48,491 nt of DNA from the NCBI GenBank assembly GCA_008000375.1, contig SMOI01000243.1:1-48491 (forward strand), written 5' to 3'. A program made the position numbers and the translations under genes. Positions 9,029 to 20,200 of the stretch are shown here, in pieces; the first letter of the stretch is position 1; every line of letters starts with the position of its first letter. The notes under the pieces were generated by a model. It was not told where the DNA came from. It worked only from the letters and a program-made list of their open reading frames with translations, and made no database searches. This stretch comes from Poteriospumella lacustris (Eukaryota; Sar; Chrysophyceae; Chromulinales; Dinobryaceae).

Positions 9029-11351
9029 ATGACTTCTTTCATTCGAAGCTTATTCACCCGAACAACATCGTTCGACAACGATACACTTCGTGAGGCAGTC
9101 ACCCTTTGGTGTACCCATCGAGACGTTGCACTACAACGCTATGGTCACATATCTTCATGGGATGTATCGCAGGTCACTGACATGTCTGAGTTGTTTCGAA
9201 ATTGGGACTCGTTCAATGAAGACATCAGTCGTTGGGATGTGTCAAAGGTCACCAACATGTCGAATATGTTTTGATGGAGCCAAGTCGTTCAACCAGCCGC
9301 TGGGCAGTTGGAATGTGTCGAAGGTCGAGAACATGTATTGTATGTTTTATGGAGCATCGCTGTTCAACCAGCCGCTGGGCAGTTGGAATGTGTCGAAGGT
9401 TAAGAACATGGAGCATATGTTTAGTGGAGCCAAGTCGTTCAACCAGCCGCTGGACAGTTGGGATGTGTCGAAGGTCACTGACATGACGTGTATGTTTAAT
9501 GGAGCCTCGTCGTTCAACCAGCCATTAAACAGTTGGTCGAAGGCAGTTGCTTTTGGCACTAAGTCGCTTTTGCCTTTTATCGGAAGGAAGCAGTCACCGG
9601 CAGTCGAGGAGACTTTGGGGGCAAATGAAGCTATTTCTGTCCACCCTTTAGCTATGGTTGGGGATTCTACCGCGGCATCAAGTGCGCCAGATTATATGGC
9701 GGATTCGCCTGGTGTTGGTGCAGAGAGCGAGGCAACGGTGGCCACCGACGATGTCAAGTTGACTGAGAAGGCGCCAGACCAGCCGGTGGACAGATCGACA
9801 CCTCCCTCAAATATGGCCGCTACGAATCCCACTGGCGAGACCACGTCCAGGACCCCAATGGAGGATCAAGCGGCACTACGGATGGCGCTGCACTCCTGGG
9901 CGTCGATTGCCGTGGACATGACCATGCTACACGGCCAACTGCAAGCCCAGCAGCGTGTGTTGGATTCGTTGGTCTCGCAAACAAAGGAGTGTCCGTCGTG
10001 TATTTGGCTGTATCCGAAGCGACGCGACCTCCGCGATTGGTTACGTCAACCGATGGAACGTTTGTTCATGGACTCGTTGATGCTGGTGTTTGTGTGTCCG
10101 GTGACGCTGAAAGTGGTCGAGTGTGGTCCCGACAAAGTGGGCTATGAGGTGAAGAAACCGAAGGAATTTGTGAAGCGATGGGGACCGGCGATTCTGGCGA
10201 CGATTGCCGTGTTGGAGGCGGCGACAGCGGCGGGTCGCGTGGTGGGAATCCCGCTGCCGTCGTTGCCGTCGGTCAAGACGTTGACCGGCGGGGCGATATC
10301 GTTGGCGGAGACGTTGGGCTTTGGCGATGTGACGAATCGCGATCTGGTGAAAGAGGCGCTGCAATCGATGAGCTCTCTCATTGGAGAGGCGATGGAGCAA
10401 GGTGCGTCGGCTCTGCAAACGGCCACCCAACAGTCGACGTCACCGGTCGAGAGGACTTCGACGATGTTGACGTTGGACTGTACGGACGAAGCGTATCGCT
10501 GGGTACATGACCTGGTCTTGCCACACGGACCCTTGGCGGATCAGTTACGAGGCAAGATGCATCGACTACTAGGTGATGACGGGGCGGTGGAATGGGTGTC
10601 GGTGGAAGGGGAAGATGCCTGGAAACAGGCACACCGTCTATCACCACCCCCACCAACACCAACACCGCCTTCGTCGTCAACGTCAACGTCAACGTCGGTG
10701 GCTGGGGTACTGCCTGTGCCGTTGGTGCCTCCCCTTCCGTCTGCCGCCCCCACTGCCAACACTGCCAACACTGCTACTGCCGAACCTCACAACGACTTCG
10801 TCGAATACTTGCGTACGGCGCTCGGTCGTCACCATATCCACGACGAACGACTGTTGGCCCCGGCGGTACGACTCATGGCACACGAAGGCATCTCCTCCCA
10901 TGCGGTATGGACATCACTGTCGGACACGGATGTGATGCATCTGTTGAGCACGGAGGACGGGTTGAAATTGAAAGTCGGGGTACGAGAGGCGCTGAAGCTG
11001 ATTCATGCGGAGGCAAAGACCGCCAAGGTGACCAAGAACGACGCCAACGGCGATGGAGAGAAGTCGACGAAGGACGTGTCCCAGCTGCAGAAAGAAATAC
11101 AGGAACTGAAACGCCAGTTGCGGTTGATGACGCCCATGGGGCGCGCGGAGGATGTCGACGCCGATGGCTACGATGCGGGCAACGGACAATGTCAGCTCCT
11201 CGCCCAGAGTCGATCGACGTCAGTGAAGTCCTCGTCGATGACACCGGCCGGGCGGCAGGAACAAATCATTCGTCTTGAGCGGCAAGTGGCCGCAATCGAT
11301 CGACACGTGCATCTGATGAGTGAGCATCTGCACGGACAGGACACTCGATGA
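9029..11351 (+). CDS. DUF285/BspA-repeat multidomain protein, one-base frameshift
   Basis: The start is the ATG at 9029 (MTSFIRSLF). After a short cap (REAVTLWC...ALQRYGHI) come about six 24-25-residue DUF285 repeats of the type [19 protein letters not shown]. In repeat two the run T4 at 9269-9272 puts the reading frame into TGA. Removing one T restores the frame used by all later repeats, giving about 773 residues to the TGA at 11349-11351. There is no signal peptide, so the protein is probably cytosolic. After the repeats follow a Ser/Thr-rich linker, a conserved-looking module with a CPSC pair and a hydrophobic helix (about 9880-10420), a Pro/Ser/Thr linker, a helical SAM-like segment (about 10795-11010) and a coiled-coil C-terminus. 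DUF285 repeats are LRR-like and often mediate binding. The linked modules suggest a sensor or adaptor; that role is inference. Confidence 0.75.
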
Positions 11352-11853
11352 AGGACCATTTGGCCCAACGATGTGGTGTGGTGAGGGTGGTAATGGTGGT
11401 TGGCTGGTAGTGGGTGGTTAGTAAGGCGACCGTGGTCTACACGGTGGAGCAGGTCGCGTGTATGTGATGTTCTGTTGTCTGTAGGCACATGGGTTGTCAC
11501 CGTATCGTATGTACAGGAGACACGCACACTGTACTGTACGTTCGCGTTGTGTCCCATCGTTCGTAGTGTTTAACGTGTCCGCCTATCCCATTGAGAATCG
11601 TACCTATATGTAAACGAGACACGTTAGTATGCACCCTGTAAACCTCCTCTCACACGGACGTGTGACGGTGGAACATATTTGTGGGGGGCACGATGGTCAG
11701 CAGGGAGCTCATGGACCCTGTTCATTCGGCGAAGAAAATGCTGATCAACGTTGCTGAGCAGCTACGCGACGTGGTTGATTTGCCATGAGCACATAAACGG
11801 TTGTTATCGTTTTACTTCACTGCAGCCCGCGGCTCTCATCAGTCATCACTCTA
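11352..11853. other. Intergenic region between convergent genes
   Basis: No gene is supported. It holds the 3' UTR of the DUF285 gene and, near the DPH5 stop, the second copy of the dispersed repeat. Confidence 0.55.
11707..11819. repeat. Dispersed direct repeat, copy 2
   Basis: Partner of 8146-8237, ending about 35 bases from the DPH5 stop codon and so probably within its 3' UTR. Confidence 0.75.
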
Positions 11854-12876
11854 TTATACACTACCAGCGTCGCTGGCGTTGTCGTCGACTTCCGCTACTC
11901 GCTCAATCTTCTTCGTGGGGATATTGCCCACCCGGATATACTCCAACAACTGTACAGTACACAGGAACGTGAGAACCGAGCCGACAAGAAAAGAATAACC
12001 CAACCCAACCGACTTACCTCCTGTTCCAACGGGTGGATCTCACCACACAGGACGAGACTGTGCAGCGGGGCACCAAAATCGACGTCTAATAACTCTCCGA
12101 GCTTGCCGTACACGATCTACACACGAGAGAACAGCAAGATCATTGTTAACGTCAACAACGAAATCAACTCGGGTAGCGTCGTCCTTTACCAGTTGATCGG
12201 GCTGTCCAAGACGCGCGACGCCGATACCGTAGTGGTCCGCCGTCACCACACCTTCCTTCTTCTCTTCTTCGACCGACAACAGTTGTTCGATGGCGACGTT
12301 GACCGTCATGAACCGGGGAGGCAGGAAACGCACTTTGCCGTGTTTGGTCAACGCGTCGTAGTCGGGCTCTTTGACTTTGATGTCCAACAAACACAGGGTG
12401 TGCATGCCACCCTTCTGGTTGTACTGAATACGCTCATAGAAGGAGGAAGGACGCCATTCACCTTCGAACAAAGGAATGGACACGGTGTAGCCGAATTGAT
12501 AGAGCGGCAGACCGCACGACGCCACCGCGTTCATGGCCGACGCATTGTGAATGACTTCCACCGGAATGCCTTCCTTTCGGCAGCGAAGAATCATATCTAC
12601 GTGGGTGGTAGCCGCCAAGGGATCTCCCACCACCAGCAAAGAGACCTTGTGTTCTTTGGCTTGGCCATAAATCTCCTCCGCGCGGCTTTCCACATATTCG
12701 CGATCAGCCAACACAATGGGCTTCTGATAAAACTCTTCCAACTTGGCCTTATCCACACCCAAGATGGACGTGTAATATTCAAGATAGACTGCGACGGATT
12801 CCTTGATGCATTCGTATCCTCGCAACGTCACGTCCTTGTGGTCTCCAAGACCGAGTCCAATCAGATACAACACCAT
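11854..12876 (-). CDS. DPH5: Diphthine methyl ester synthase, three exons
   Basis: S-adenosylmethionine-dependent methyltransferase that trimethylates or tetramethylates the modified histidine of elongation factor 2 on the way to diphthamide; cytosolic. The product is 300 residues; the human protein is 285. Exon 1 is 12876-12169, starting MVLYLIGLGLGDHKDVT. Intron 12168-12117 has 52 bases (GTTGAT...GTGTAG, phase 0). Exon 2 is 12116-12018 and carries DVDFGAPLHSLVLCGEIHP, the family C-terminal signature. Intron 12017-11950 has 68 bases (GTAAGT...TACAG). Exon 3 is 11949-11854, ending in TAA. The family segments VVGDPLAATTH, VIHNASAMNAV, LPLYQFGYTVSIP and GMHTLCLLDIKVKEP are all present. A frame upstream of the ATG is open for 14 codons, but the family start is clear. 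Expected to be a functional housekeeping gene. Confidence 0.95.
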
Positions 12877-14474
12877 TTTCTTTGCGAACTCTTGGACACC
12901 TCTGTAACAGTACCACACTTGTGTATCAATAAATACACAATGCTAAATCTACGCCTCTCTTGTGATCGATCATCGCACGCCAATGTCAATATCACGGTCG
13001 ACTCGTCCGACAGGAACGACGTCGCTCGCGGAGGACGAATGGACGAGGGAACTCTTGTACATGAACTGTCTCCATTTCGAACTATATACACTCAGCACAC
13101 TATAGAATAGGCGTAAGAGGGTTGCTGCAGTTTCTCCTTTGGCCTTTGGATCGTTGACTCAACTATCGGGCCCTGACGCATCACTTACACACCAACACAC
13201 CTTAGCAATACCCAAACGAGTCGATAAAACTGGCAACATGTAGCTCTCAGATGTTCTCGAACGAAGAAGAACGAGCCGAGTCGCTGTGCCCAGCAGGTGA
13301 ACACAAAGTCCCAAACGAGCCTATCCCAGACTGAGGCATCATTCCAATCTCGAGCGTGCGGTGCCCGTGTAACATCATTTCGAAGGCTTCTTGAACAAAT
13401 CACATTGTCGACGCTTCCTTACTAAATGATAAATGGGTTTCTTAGTTTATTTCGCGTGACTTATTTGACACGGAAGCGTCAGAAGCTCACGATCACAGCG
13501 CGGTCGTCTTTGACTGTCAGTTTTTTCGCGTTTTCCGCCTTTGTACGCAAGTAGTTGCTGTACTATGTCTGTAAATTATGCGCGCGTAGCTTTGTAAATA
13601 TGCTGGACAGATGAATGTGTGAAATATCTTGAAGAATAGTCGATTGATCTGGGCCGAACATTGAGCAGAAGCTGACAATGTCGTATGACAACCACATCGT
13701 AAAAGCGTTAGAAAATCGTCAATCTGCTTAGAAAACTTTGGAAAAACATACTACCGTGTCAGATATGCAACGGAGTATCGAGATCAGCAAAACTTGCATA
13801 TTTCTACAACGAATTGAACAAGTTATATCCAAAAACTAACCTTGTTTTTCTGAAGATTGACTTTTCAGGCACCGACGACTGGCCAGAACTTTGGTTCTAC
13901 TCGTCAGAAATCCATCATCCAAGTTTCATTAGGTGTCTTTCATGCAGTTACATCAATCTAAATCATTAGACCTGGTAAAGACTGAAGGAAAGAGTGTGAA
14001 AAGTGTACAAAAAGGTCTCAAAAGCATACGAACCTGTCCAGTGAAGGGGGTTGGCAGTGCGCAACGAAACCGCAAAAACCACACACACCCTGCTGAACAG
14101 TCTCCACACCACACTACACTACTGTGAAAACTGATAGCGAAGGAATACGTAGCGCACATGCCACGAGAAGGCTCGCTGCTGGTTCACGCAACTGACTATC
14201 GTCAGCGTGACGATGACCCGCCACGCTTTCCCTGGCCCCCGAACGAACCGCGTCGCCCCCCCCCACCAGGTGGATGCAGAGATGGAGATACTCGCCCCTC
14301 CTCCCGCAGACACTACGACGGTGCGACGCCCGCCGTATGTCAGCAGGGGGGGGGGGCCTCCCACATCTCCCCTCCGCCTTGTACAACAAACAACACCGTT
14401 GCTTCACGGTAGCAAGTTGTGGTATGTCTCATTCCCTACTGACGGCTTTGCACTTCGTGTTGTATCGTTCGCAT

Positions 14475-14641
14475 TGACACTCTACAGTTGCCAACTGTGT
14501 ACACGAGTTCAAATTCAAGTGTGCTGGACCCCGGTAGCTTGTACTATTTCCATTATGTACAAGATCGTCCCCGTGAATCGACCGGGGTCCACAACACTTG
14601 AATTGGAACTCGTGTGCACCGTAGACAACTCTTGAGTGTCA
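14475..14641. repeat. Long imperfect inverted repeat (hairpin)
   Basis: The left arm (about 14475-14544) and right arm (about 14557-14641) are complementary, with core blocks ACACGAGTTC.AATTCAAGTG, TGGACCCCGGT and an apical CTTGTAC/GTACAAG around a 12-base loop (14545-14556). The right arm has about 15 extra bases near the loop. The size and shape fit a foldback or MITE-like element, or the source of a hairpin RNA. No protein is encoded. Confidence 0.8.
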
Positions 14642-15089
14642 GTGGCTGGCGGCCGAGATGTTTCCAACCACACTATTCCGGGCAGGCCAGCTCTTGATAC
14701 TTAAATCGACCCATACCGAACTGCAGCCCCTTGGATCCCAAGGATGTCGGAGAGGCTACCGATGACGCTTCTGGATCGGGGTCGAACAACGCATCGGAAC
14801 ACTGTACTCAACCGTAGGAAAACTCTAATCGGTTGCTGTTTCCAATCATCTTTTCAAAGGTCCAACTTCCCCCCGACTGCATCGTCGAGAATTATTTTCA
14901 AATCCTCTTGAGGGTCCTAGGTTGTTCGATTCGGGAATTTTCACCAGCCTCGATGCCCGCTTCCTCGAGAGCGAACGCACACGGCCACTGATTTTTCTCT
15001 TCTTTGCTGTCCATTGTATTATTCACATTGAATTGAAATGTGTTCCTATTTCCTTTTCTTCGTTCGGAGTAGGTTTTGACTGACGGACG

Positions 15090-15113
15090 TTAGACCCTTA
15101 GACCCTTAGACCC
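15090..15113. repeat. Three perfect tandem copies of TTAGACCC
   Basis: TTAGACCC repeats at 15090, 15098 and 15106, followed by TT. The other strand reads GGGTCTAA, which resembles a telomere-type G-rich unit but is only three copies long. Confidence 0.85.
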
Positions 15114-15521
15114 TTGCGAGTGTGCTGTTGGCCGGTCGTTTCAGAAATTGCGCGGGAGATACAGTAGCTGCACGCTTCTGATGTACGGTGCTGTCTCCGT
15201 TTGTACACCATTGGGTGTTTGCGTTAGATATGCAGAGGGTGACTGGGAAGTGGAAAAGTGGGGAAGACTTCACAAGTCCGGGAATAGCTATGGCTGTCTC
15301 TGCATCTCGTGTGGGTTGGTGGGGAGGTGGGTGGGGGCAAGCGCCGCGTGTTCGTTCGGGGGCGTCACGCTGGAAGGGTGAACACAAGGTAAATCGTCCG
15401 GCGAGGCGACAACTCGAACGCTCTGGTGACCGGCAGGCTGCCGGCGACGTCACTCAGGTCCACCGCCATGGCGAACGAGCCTGCACGATTAACCACGTGC
15501 AGCCCAACGACCTCCCTCTCA

Positions 15522-16043
15522 TCAACGCGCCGACGAGCAGACCATCGGCGAATAGAAGGCCCCGTCGAACGACGCGGGCCACCAGTACGCGGAGCACACG
15601 ACGGGGCAGCGTGTGGGACATCTTCCCGGCGAGACACGCGAGATCCACGACCCAGGGGCCACAAAATCGTTTCCAGATGGAGCAAGAAACGGATCTGGTT
15701 GGAGAAGAAAGGGCACCCTGAGACGCAGCGCCGATGCAGACCAAAGGCGGTTTGGCTCGGCAGACACCACCGCGGGATACACGCACCACCAAGGAAGCAC
15801 AGAAACGGTCGTTGGAGAAGAATCTACCGCCCAGCTGATGATGGGGCCAAAGAAACTGCAGGCGTCGTCGAGGAAGCCGGAGCCGATGGCGTCGAGGCGA
15901 TGCCATATCGCCGCATATGGGTATAGGCACACCACGTGATGGTGACAGGTAGCACACGATACCAACGCAGAAAATATGTGGCCGAATGTGCCAGGTCCAC
16001 GCGGCCTACGATTGGGACGCCAGACTGATGAAGCCGCGCGCAT
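15522..16043 (-). pseudogene. Possible membrane-protein gene remnant
   Basis: Open frame of 173 residues from the ATG at 16043, with several hydrophobic stretches (HIFSALVSC.., FFGPIISWAV, VSVLPWWCVYPAVV). Just after its stop another frame continues downstream to about 15379 with protein-like composition, suggesting a frameshifted or intron-split gene. The arrangement S..C.HHH followed by RLDAIGSG faintly recalls the CREST membrane-hydrolase pattern, but I cannot assign a family. It may be a chance frame. Confidence 0.25.
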
Positions 16044-16071
16044 GGGTTCGTACACCTTTATCAACACCTTG

Positions 16072-16277
16072 CTAGCTGCTTACTACGTATAGTACGTCTG
16101 GAAGCCCCTTTATCAACTGTAATTGACCACAGGTCCGCATACTTGCAGTCAGCATCCTGACCCATGCAATCCGGTCTGCGTGGCCCAAGAAAACGTTAGA
16201 AAAAGACAAGGTGACATTCTTCAAGTCCATAAGAGCTTGCCTCAGCTCTACGAATCCCACGAATGTGTCGCCTGGTC
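16072..16277 (-). pseudogene. Decayed coding fragment, copy 1
   Basis: Minus-strand reading of about 65 residues containing ELRQALMDLKNVTLSF and FLGHADRIAWVRML. The segment at 16184-16277 is repeated directly at 16675-16780, where the same peptide can be read. The shared peptide suggests that both derive from a duplicated gene of a family I do not recognise. Confidence 0.4.
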
Positions 16278-16337
16278 ATTGCATTTTGCATTGTAAAAAA
16301 GCAGAATACCTGGATACAGCATACCTGGATACCGAGC

Positions 16338-16552
16338 AACCATTCTCTCGGTTGCTCGGCTGTTGGTACACTTATGTTCTCTTCTTTATCTCATGCACCC
16401 CTTTAGAGAATACGCTGTTTTTTCCGCTTCCACCCTTTGCTTGTCTTCTCCCGACAATTGCGGAAAAAACAACGTACAGTATGTCCTGAGGGTGAATGAG
16501 ATAAAGGAGACAACACAAGTGTACCAACAGCCAAGCAACCGAGAGAACGATT
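16338..16552. repeat. Long imperfect inverted repeat (hairpin)
   Basis: Left arm 16338-16427 and right arm 16460-16552 are complementary over about 90 bases with few mismatches (blocks TCTCTCGGTTGCT, GGCTGTTGGTACACTT, TTTATCTCAT, GTTTTTTCCGC), around a spacer of 32 bases. The left end also forms its own small palindrome, CCGAGCAACC / GGTTGCTCGG, at 16332-16359. It lies between the two copies of the decayed coding fragment. Confidence 0.85.
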
Positions 16553-16674
16553 TGGTAACTGGTGAAGCCACCGCGCACATGGGTCCAAGCGGTTGTTGGC
16601 TGCGTAGTTTGTACACCGGTCAGCGTTCTCGCTTTCAATTTCGGAACAGCTGCGCAGTCCAGCAGTCCATTCGT

Positions 16675-16940
16675 CCCAAGAAAAAGTTAACTACAAAAAG
16701 ACAAGGCAACATTTTTCAAGTTCATATTAAGAGCTTGCCTCAGCTCTGTACATCTCACATCCACGAATGAATCGTCTGGCCAACCGCGGACAATAATCGT
16801 CTGGCCAATCGAAATTCTGCATCGAATCGCCATGATCAATCCAAGTTCATCATCGTGCTCACAAAGTGTGGGAAGTTTGGGCGCACCTGGGTTCTTGGGT
16901 GGCCCGCGTCCGTCGGAACAGTTCAGTTGTTGCACGTTCG
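16675..16940 (-). pseudogene. Decayed coding fragment, copy 2
   Basis: Minus-strand frame reading GLIMAIRCRISIGQTIIVR, then SFVDV, then ELRQALNMNLKNVALSF. It runs into a stop where copy 1 continues, so it is broken. The family is unknown. Confidence 0.4.
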
Positions 16941-17003
16941 TTGCCCACCGACCGGACGACGACGAGGACATGAAGAATGAAATGTGGTCGCCGCCGCAGA
17001 GAC

Positions 17004-17053
17004 CAGTCGACTGCATAGCAACGACGTGCAGTCGACTGCATAGCAACGACGTG
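17004..17053. repeat. Perfect tandem duplication of a 25-mer
   Basis: Two adjacent identical 25-base units, 17004-17028 and 17029-17053, each starting with the palindrome CAGTCGACTG. Confidence 0.95.
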
Positions 17054-17139
17054 ATGTTTATTCACTTTCTTTTGGAGATCTTCTTTTCCTTGTTCATCAT
17101 CACTCGTGTTTCTTGTTCGTCGAGTGCACATGCCATGCC

Positions 17140-17158
17140 TTTTTTTTTTTTTTTTTTT
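17140..17158. repeat. T19 run upstream of receptor gene A
   Basis: Nineteen consecutive T, about 115 bases before the start of gene A. It may be a nucleosome-excluding promoter element; its length is uncertain because homopolymers are error-prone. Confidence 0.7.
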
Positions 17159-17272
17159 GCATGAGCGAGAGATCCTTTGGCAACAAGCACCTCGTTGATA
17201 TGCACAGCATCTGTTTCAGGCGCTGTGGTCCTTAGTCATTGCGCATTAAGAAACATCTATTTTCGAGGAGAT

Positions 17273-20200
17273 ATGCTGCTGATCATTGTAGTCTGCTCCT
17301 GTCTCTGGGCCATGGTGGTATCGGGCACCAACTACGAACTCATCCAACTCCGATCGTTTATTGTGGGCAACAGCCCTGGAGAACGATCGGGCGCATCGGT
17401 CGCTCTCAGCACATATAGTTCTGAGTATCCTCGACGATTGATTATCGGATCCCCATTTTATATCAATGGCACATCAATGACCGGGAAGGCGACAGTCTAT
17501 GAAGAGTCAACGACCGATCCAACCGGCTGGAAGTCGATTTACGTCTTGACGGGACCGGCGGGGAACGGAATGTGCGGTCACTCGGTCACCATCAGTGGCG
17601 ATGGAACCAAATTCGCCGTAGGTTGTCCCTATGATCAAAGCAGCACAGGTCGTGTGTATGTGGGCGTGTACACCTACGGAAACCTAGTGACCTACCCTTT
17701 GCTGGGCACCAACACGAATGGCTATTTTGGTATCAGCGTTTCCTTCGCATACGATGGTTCGTACGTAGCGATTGGTGAACACGGCGCGAATGTTGGTCAG
17801 ATAGCATCTGCGGGTAAAGTGCACATTTATACCGGGCCTTACGATCTGCCATTTGGCACAATAACGGGATCTGCTGCTGACGAAATGCTCGGGTACAGGG
17901 TAGCCATGTCCAGTGAACTGGTGGTAGCTGTTGTCTCCCTTGGCTACAGCTCACCATCAATTGTTCGTGCTGGAAAAGCGATAGTGTATAACATTTCGCC
18001 GTCGTCAGGGGCGGCCACTGCTAACCGTGTATTTAATGGCAAGGAAACCGACGAGTTCATTTCGTCGTCGTTGGCGATCACGTCTGACGGACAGACGCTT
18101 GCGATCGGCACAGCAAAGTCGGACGTAGGCTCCTTGGTCGACGCTGGTCGTGTGCGTGTTTATGATTACTCTTTTGACATGTGGACGCAGAAGGGCTACC
18201 AGATCAATGGCACGCAAAGCAATGAGCTCTGCGGGTCGTCCGTGTCGTTGGATTCAACGGGCACGTACCTGGTAATGGGTTGTCCGTTGTCTTCCTCTGC
18301 GAACAAGGGCCGCGCGCGTGCCTATCGATACGACGCCACGACGGTGACGTGGACGCAGATGGGCGCCGACCTCGTCGGGTCGACCGACCGCGAGCGCGCC
18401 GGCTACTCGGTCAGCATGGACAGCACGGGCATGTTCCTCGCCAGCGGATCGATGTTCTACAACGTGTCCGGGGGCTTCACCAACGTCGGGCGAGCCGCAG
18501 TGTACCAGGTCGTGAACGCACCGACATCGCAACCGACGGGGCAGCCGTCGCGGCAGCCTTCAGGGCAGCCGTCGGGGCAGCCAACACGGCAACCGTCGGT
18601 CCAACCGACGTCACAGCCGTCACGCCAACCATCGGGGCAGCCCTCGCGGCAGCCTTCGCGGCAGCCTTCGCGGCAACCGACGGGGCAGCCGACCGTAAGG
18701 CCAGTGCTGCGCCCCACCTCGTCTCCTTCGCGACAGCCGACGACGGAGCCGACGAGGCAACCGACGGGGCAGCCGTCACGACAGCCGACCCGACAGCCCA
18801 CCGCGCAGCCCTCGCGCCAGCCCTCGTCACAACCCTCGACCCAGCCAACACAGCAGCCAACCGCGCAGCCCTCACGGCAGCCATCGAACCAACCGATGGG
18901 CGAACCTACCGCCCAGCCCACGATGCAGCCCACACGGCAGCCATCGGCACAGCCGACGACACAGCCCTCACGGCAACCAACGGCGCAGCCTACGCGGCAG
19001 CCATCGGCTCAGCCAACGAGCCAGCCGACGTCCAGTCCCAGTCGACAGCCCAGCAGCCAGCCCACACGGCAGCCGTCAGCTCAACCGACGTGCCAACCCT
19101 CCGCGCAGCCGGTGAGCTCGCCAACATCACAGCCATCGGCACAGCCCACACGGCAGCCCACAACACAGCCTAGTGGACAGCCCAGTGGACAGCCCAGTGG
19201 ACAGCCCAGTGGACAGCCGACGGTGCAACCAACTCGGCAGCCGTCCGCTCAGCCGACAACGCAGCCGACGGCGCAGCCCACACGGCAGCCGTCGGCCCAG
19301 CCAACATGGCAGCCGACTAGGCAGCCGACGGTGCGACCAACATGGCAGCCGTCAGCGCAACCGACGCCACAACCGTCTCTGGGGCCCTCTAGGCAACCTA
19401 CTGCGCAGCCCACACGGCAGCCCTCTGCACAGCCCAGCGGACAGCCCACACGGCAGCCCTCTGCTCAGCCTACTCGACAGCCAACGGTACAGCCGACAGT
19501 GCAGCCGTCCGCTCAACCGACAGCGCAACCGACGTCGCAGCCCACGCGGCAGCCGTCGTCATCTCCGTCGCGCCAACCGTCGTCGCAGCCATCGTCCCAA
19601 CCCCGCAGCGCCCCCACGTCGCAGCCGACGCGGCAGCCCTCTGCGGTGCCATCGAGGCGACCCACTGCGCAGCCATCGACCCAACCAACGGTGCAGCCAT
19701 CGACCCAGCCCACACGGCTGCCCAGTGGACAGCCATCGTGTCTACCGACGGCACAGCCCTCTGCGGCGCCTTCGAGTCAGCCTTCTGCGCTTCCCACTGC
19801 TCAGCCCACACGGCAGCCGTCTGCTCAACCGACAACACAACCGTCCACGCAGCCGACTGCGCAGCCATCGGCCCAGCCCAGTGGACAGCCGACGGTTCAG
19901 CCCAGTGGACAGCCGACGGCCCAGCCCAGTGGACAGCCGACCGGGCAGCCCACTGGGGAGCCATCATCTCAGCCCAGTCGACGCCCCAGTGAACAGCCAT
20001 CAGCTCAACCAACAACTCACCCGAGTGTACGGCCGACGGTGCAGCCCTCTGCGTTGCCGTCGAGTGGACCCACTGTTCAGCCGTCGGCCCAGCCCAGTGG
20101 ACGCCCCAGTGGACAGCCCAGTGGCCAGCCCACCACAGAGCCCAGCAGCCAGCCCACACGGCAGCCATCGGCTCAACCATCTGCAAGACCCAGTGGACAG

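Larger units (their letters stand above)
12877..15521. other. Gene-poor region
   Basis: About 2.6 kb with no supported gene. It contains a TATATA element at 13083-13088, about 200 bases upstream of DPH5 on that gene's strand, an AT-richer stretch at 13430-14000, a C8 run near 14257 and a G12-type run near 14346, a long hairpin (14475-14641) and a short 8-mer array (15090-15113). Open frames here are short and unlike known families. Confidence 0.5.
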
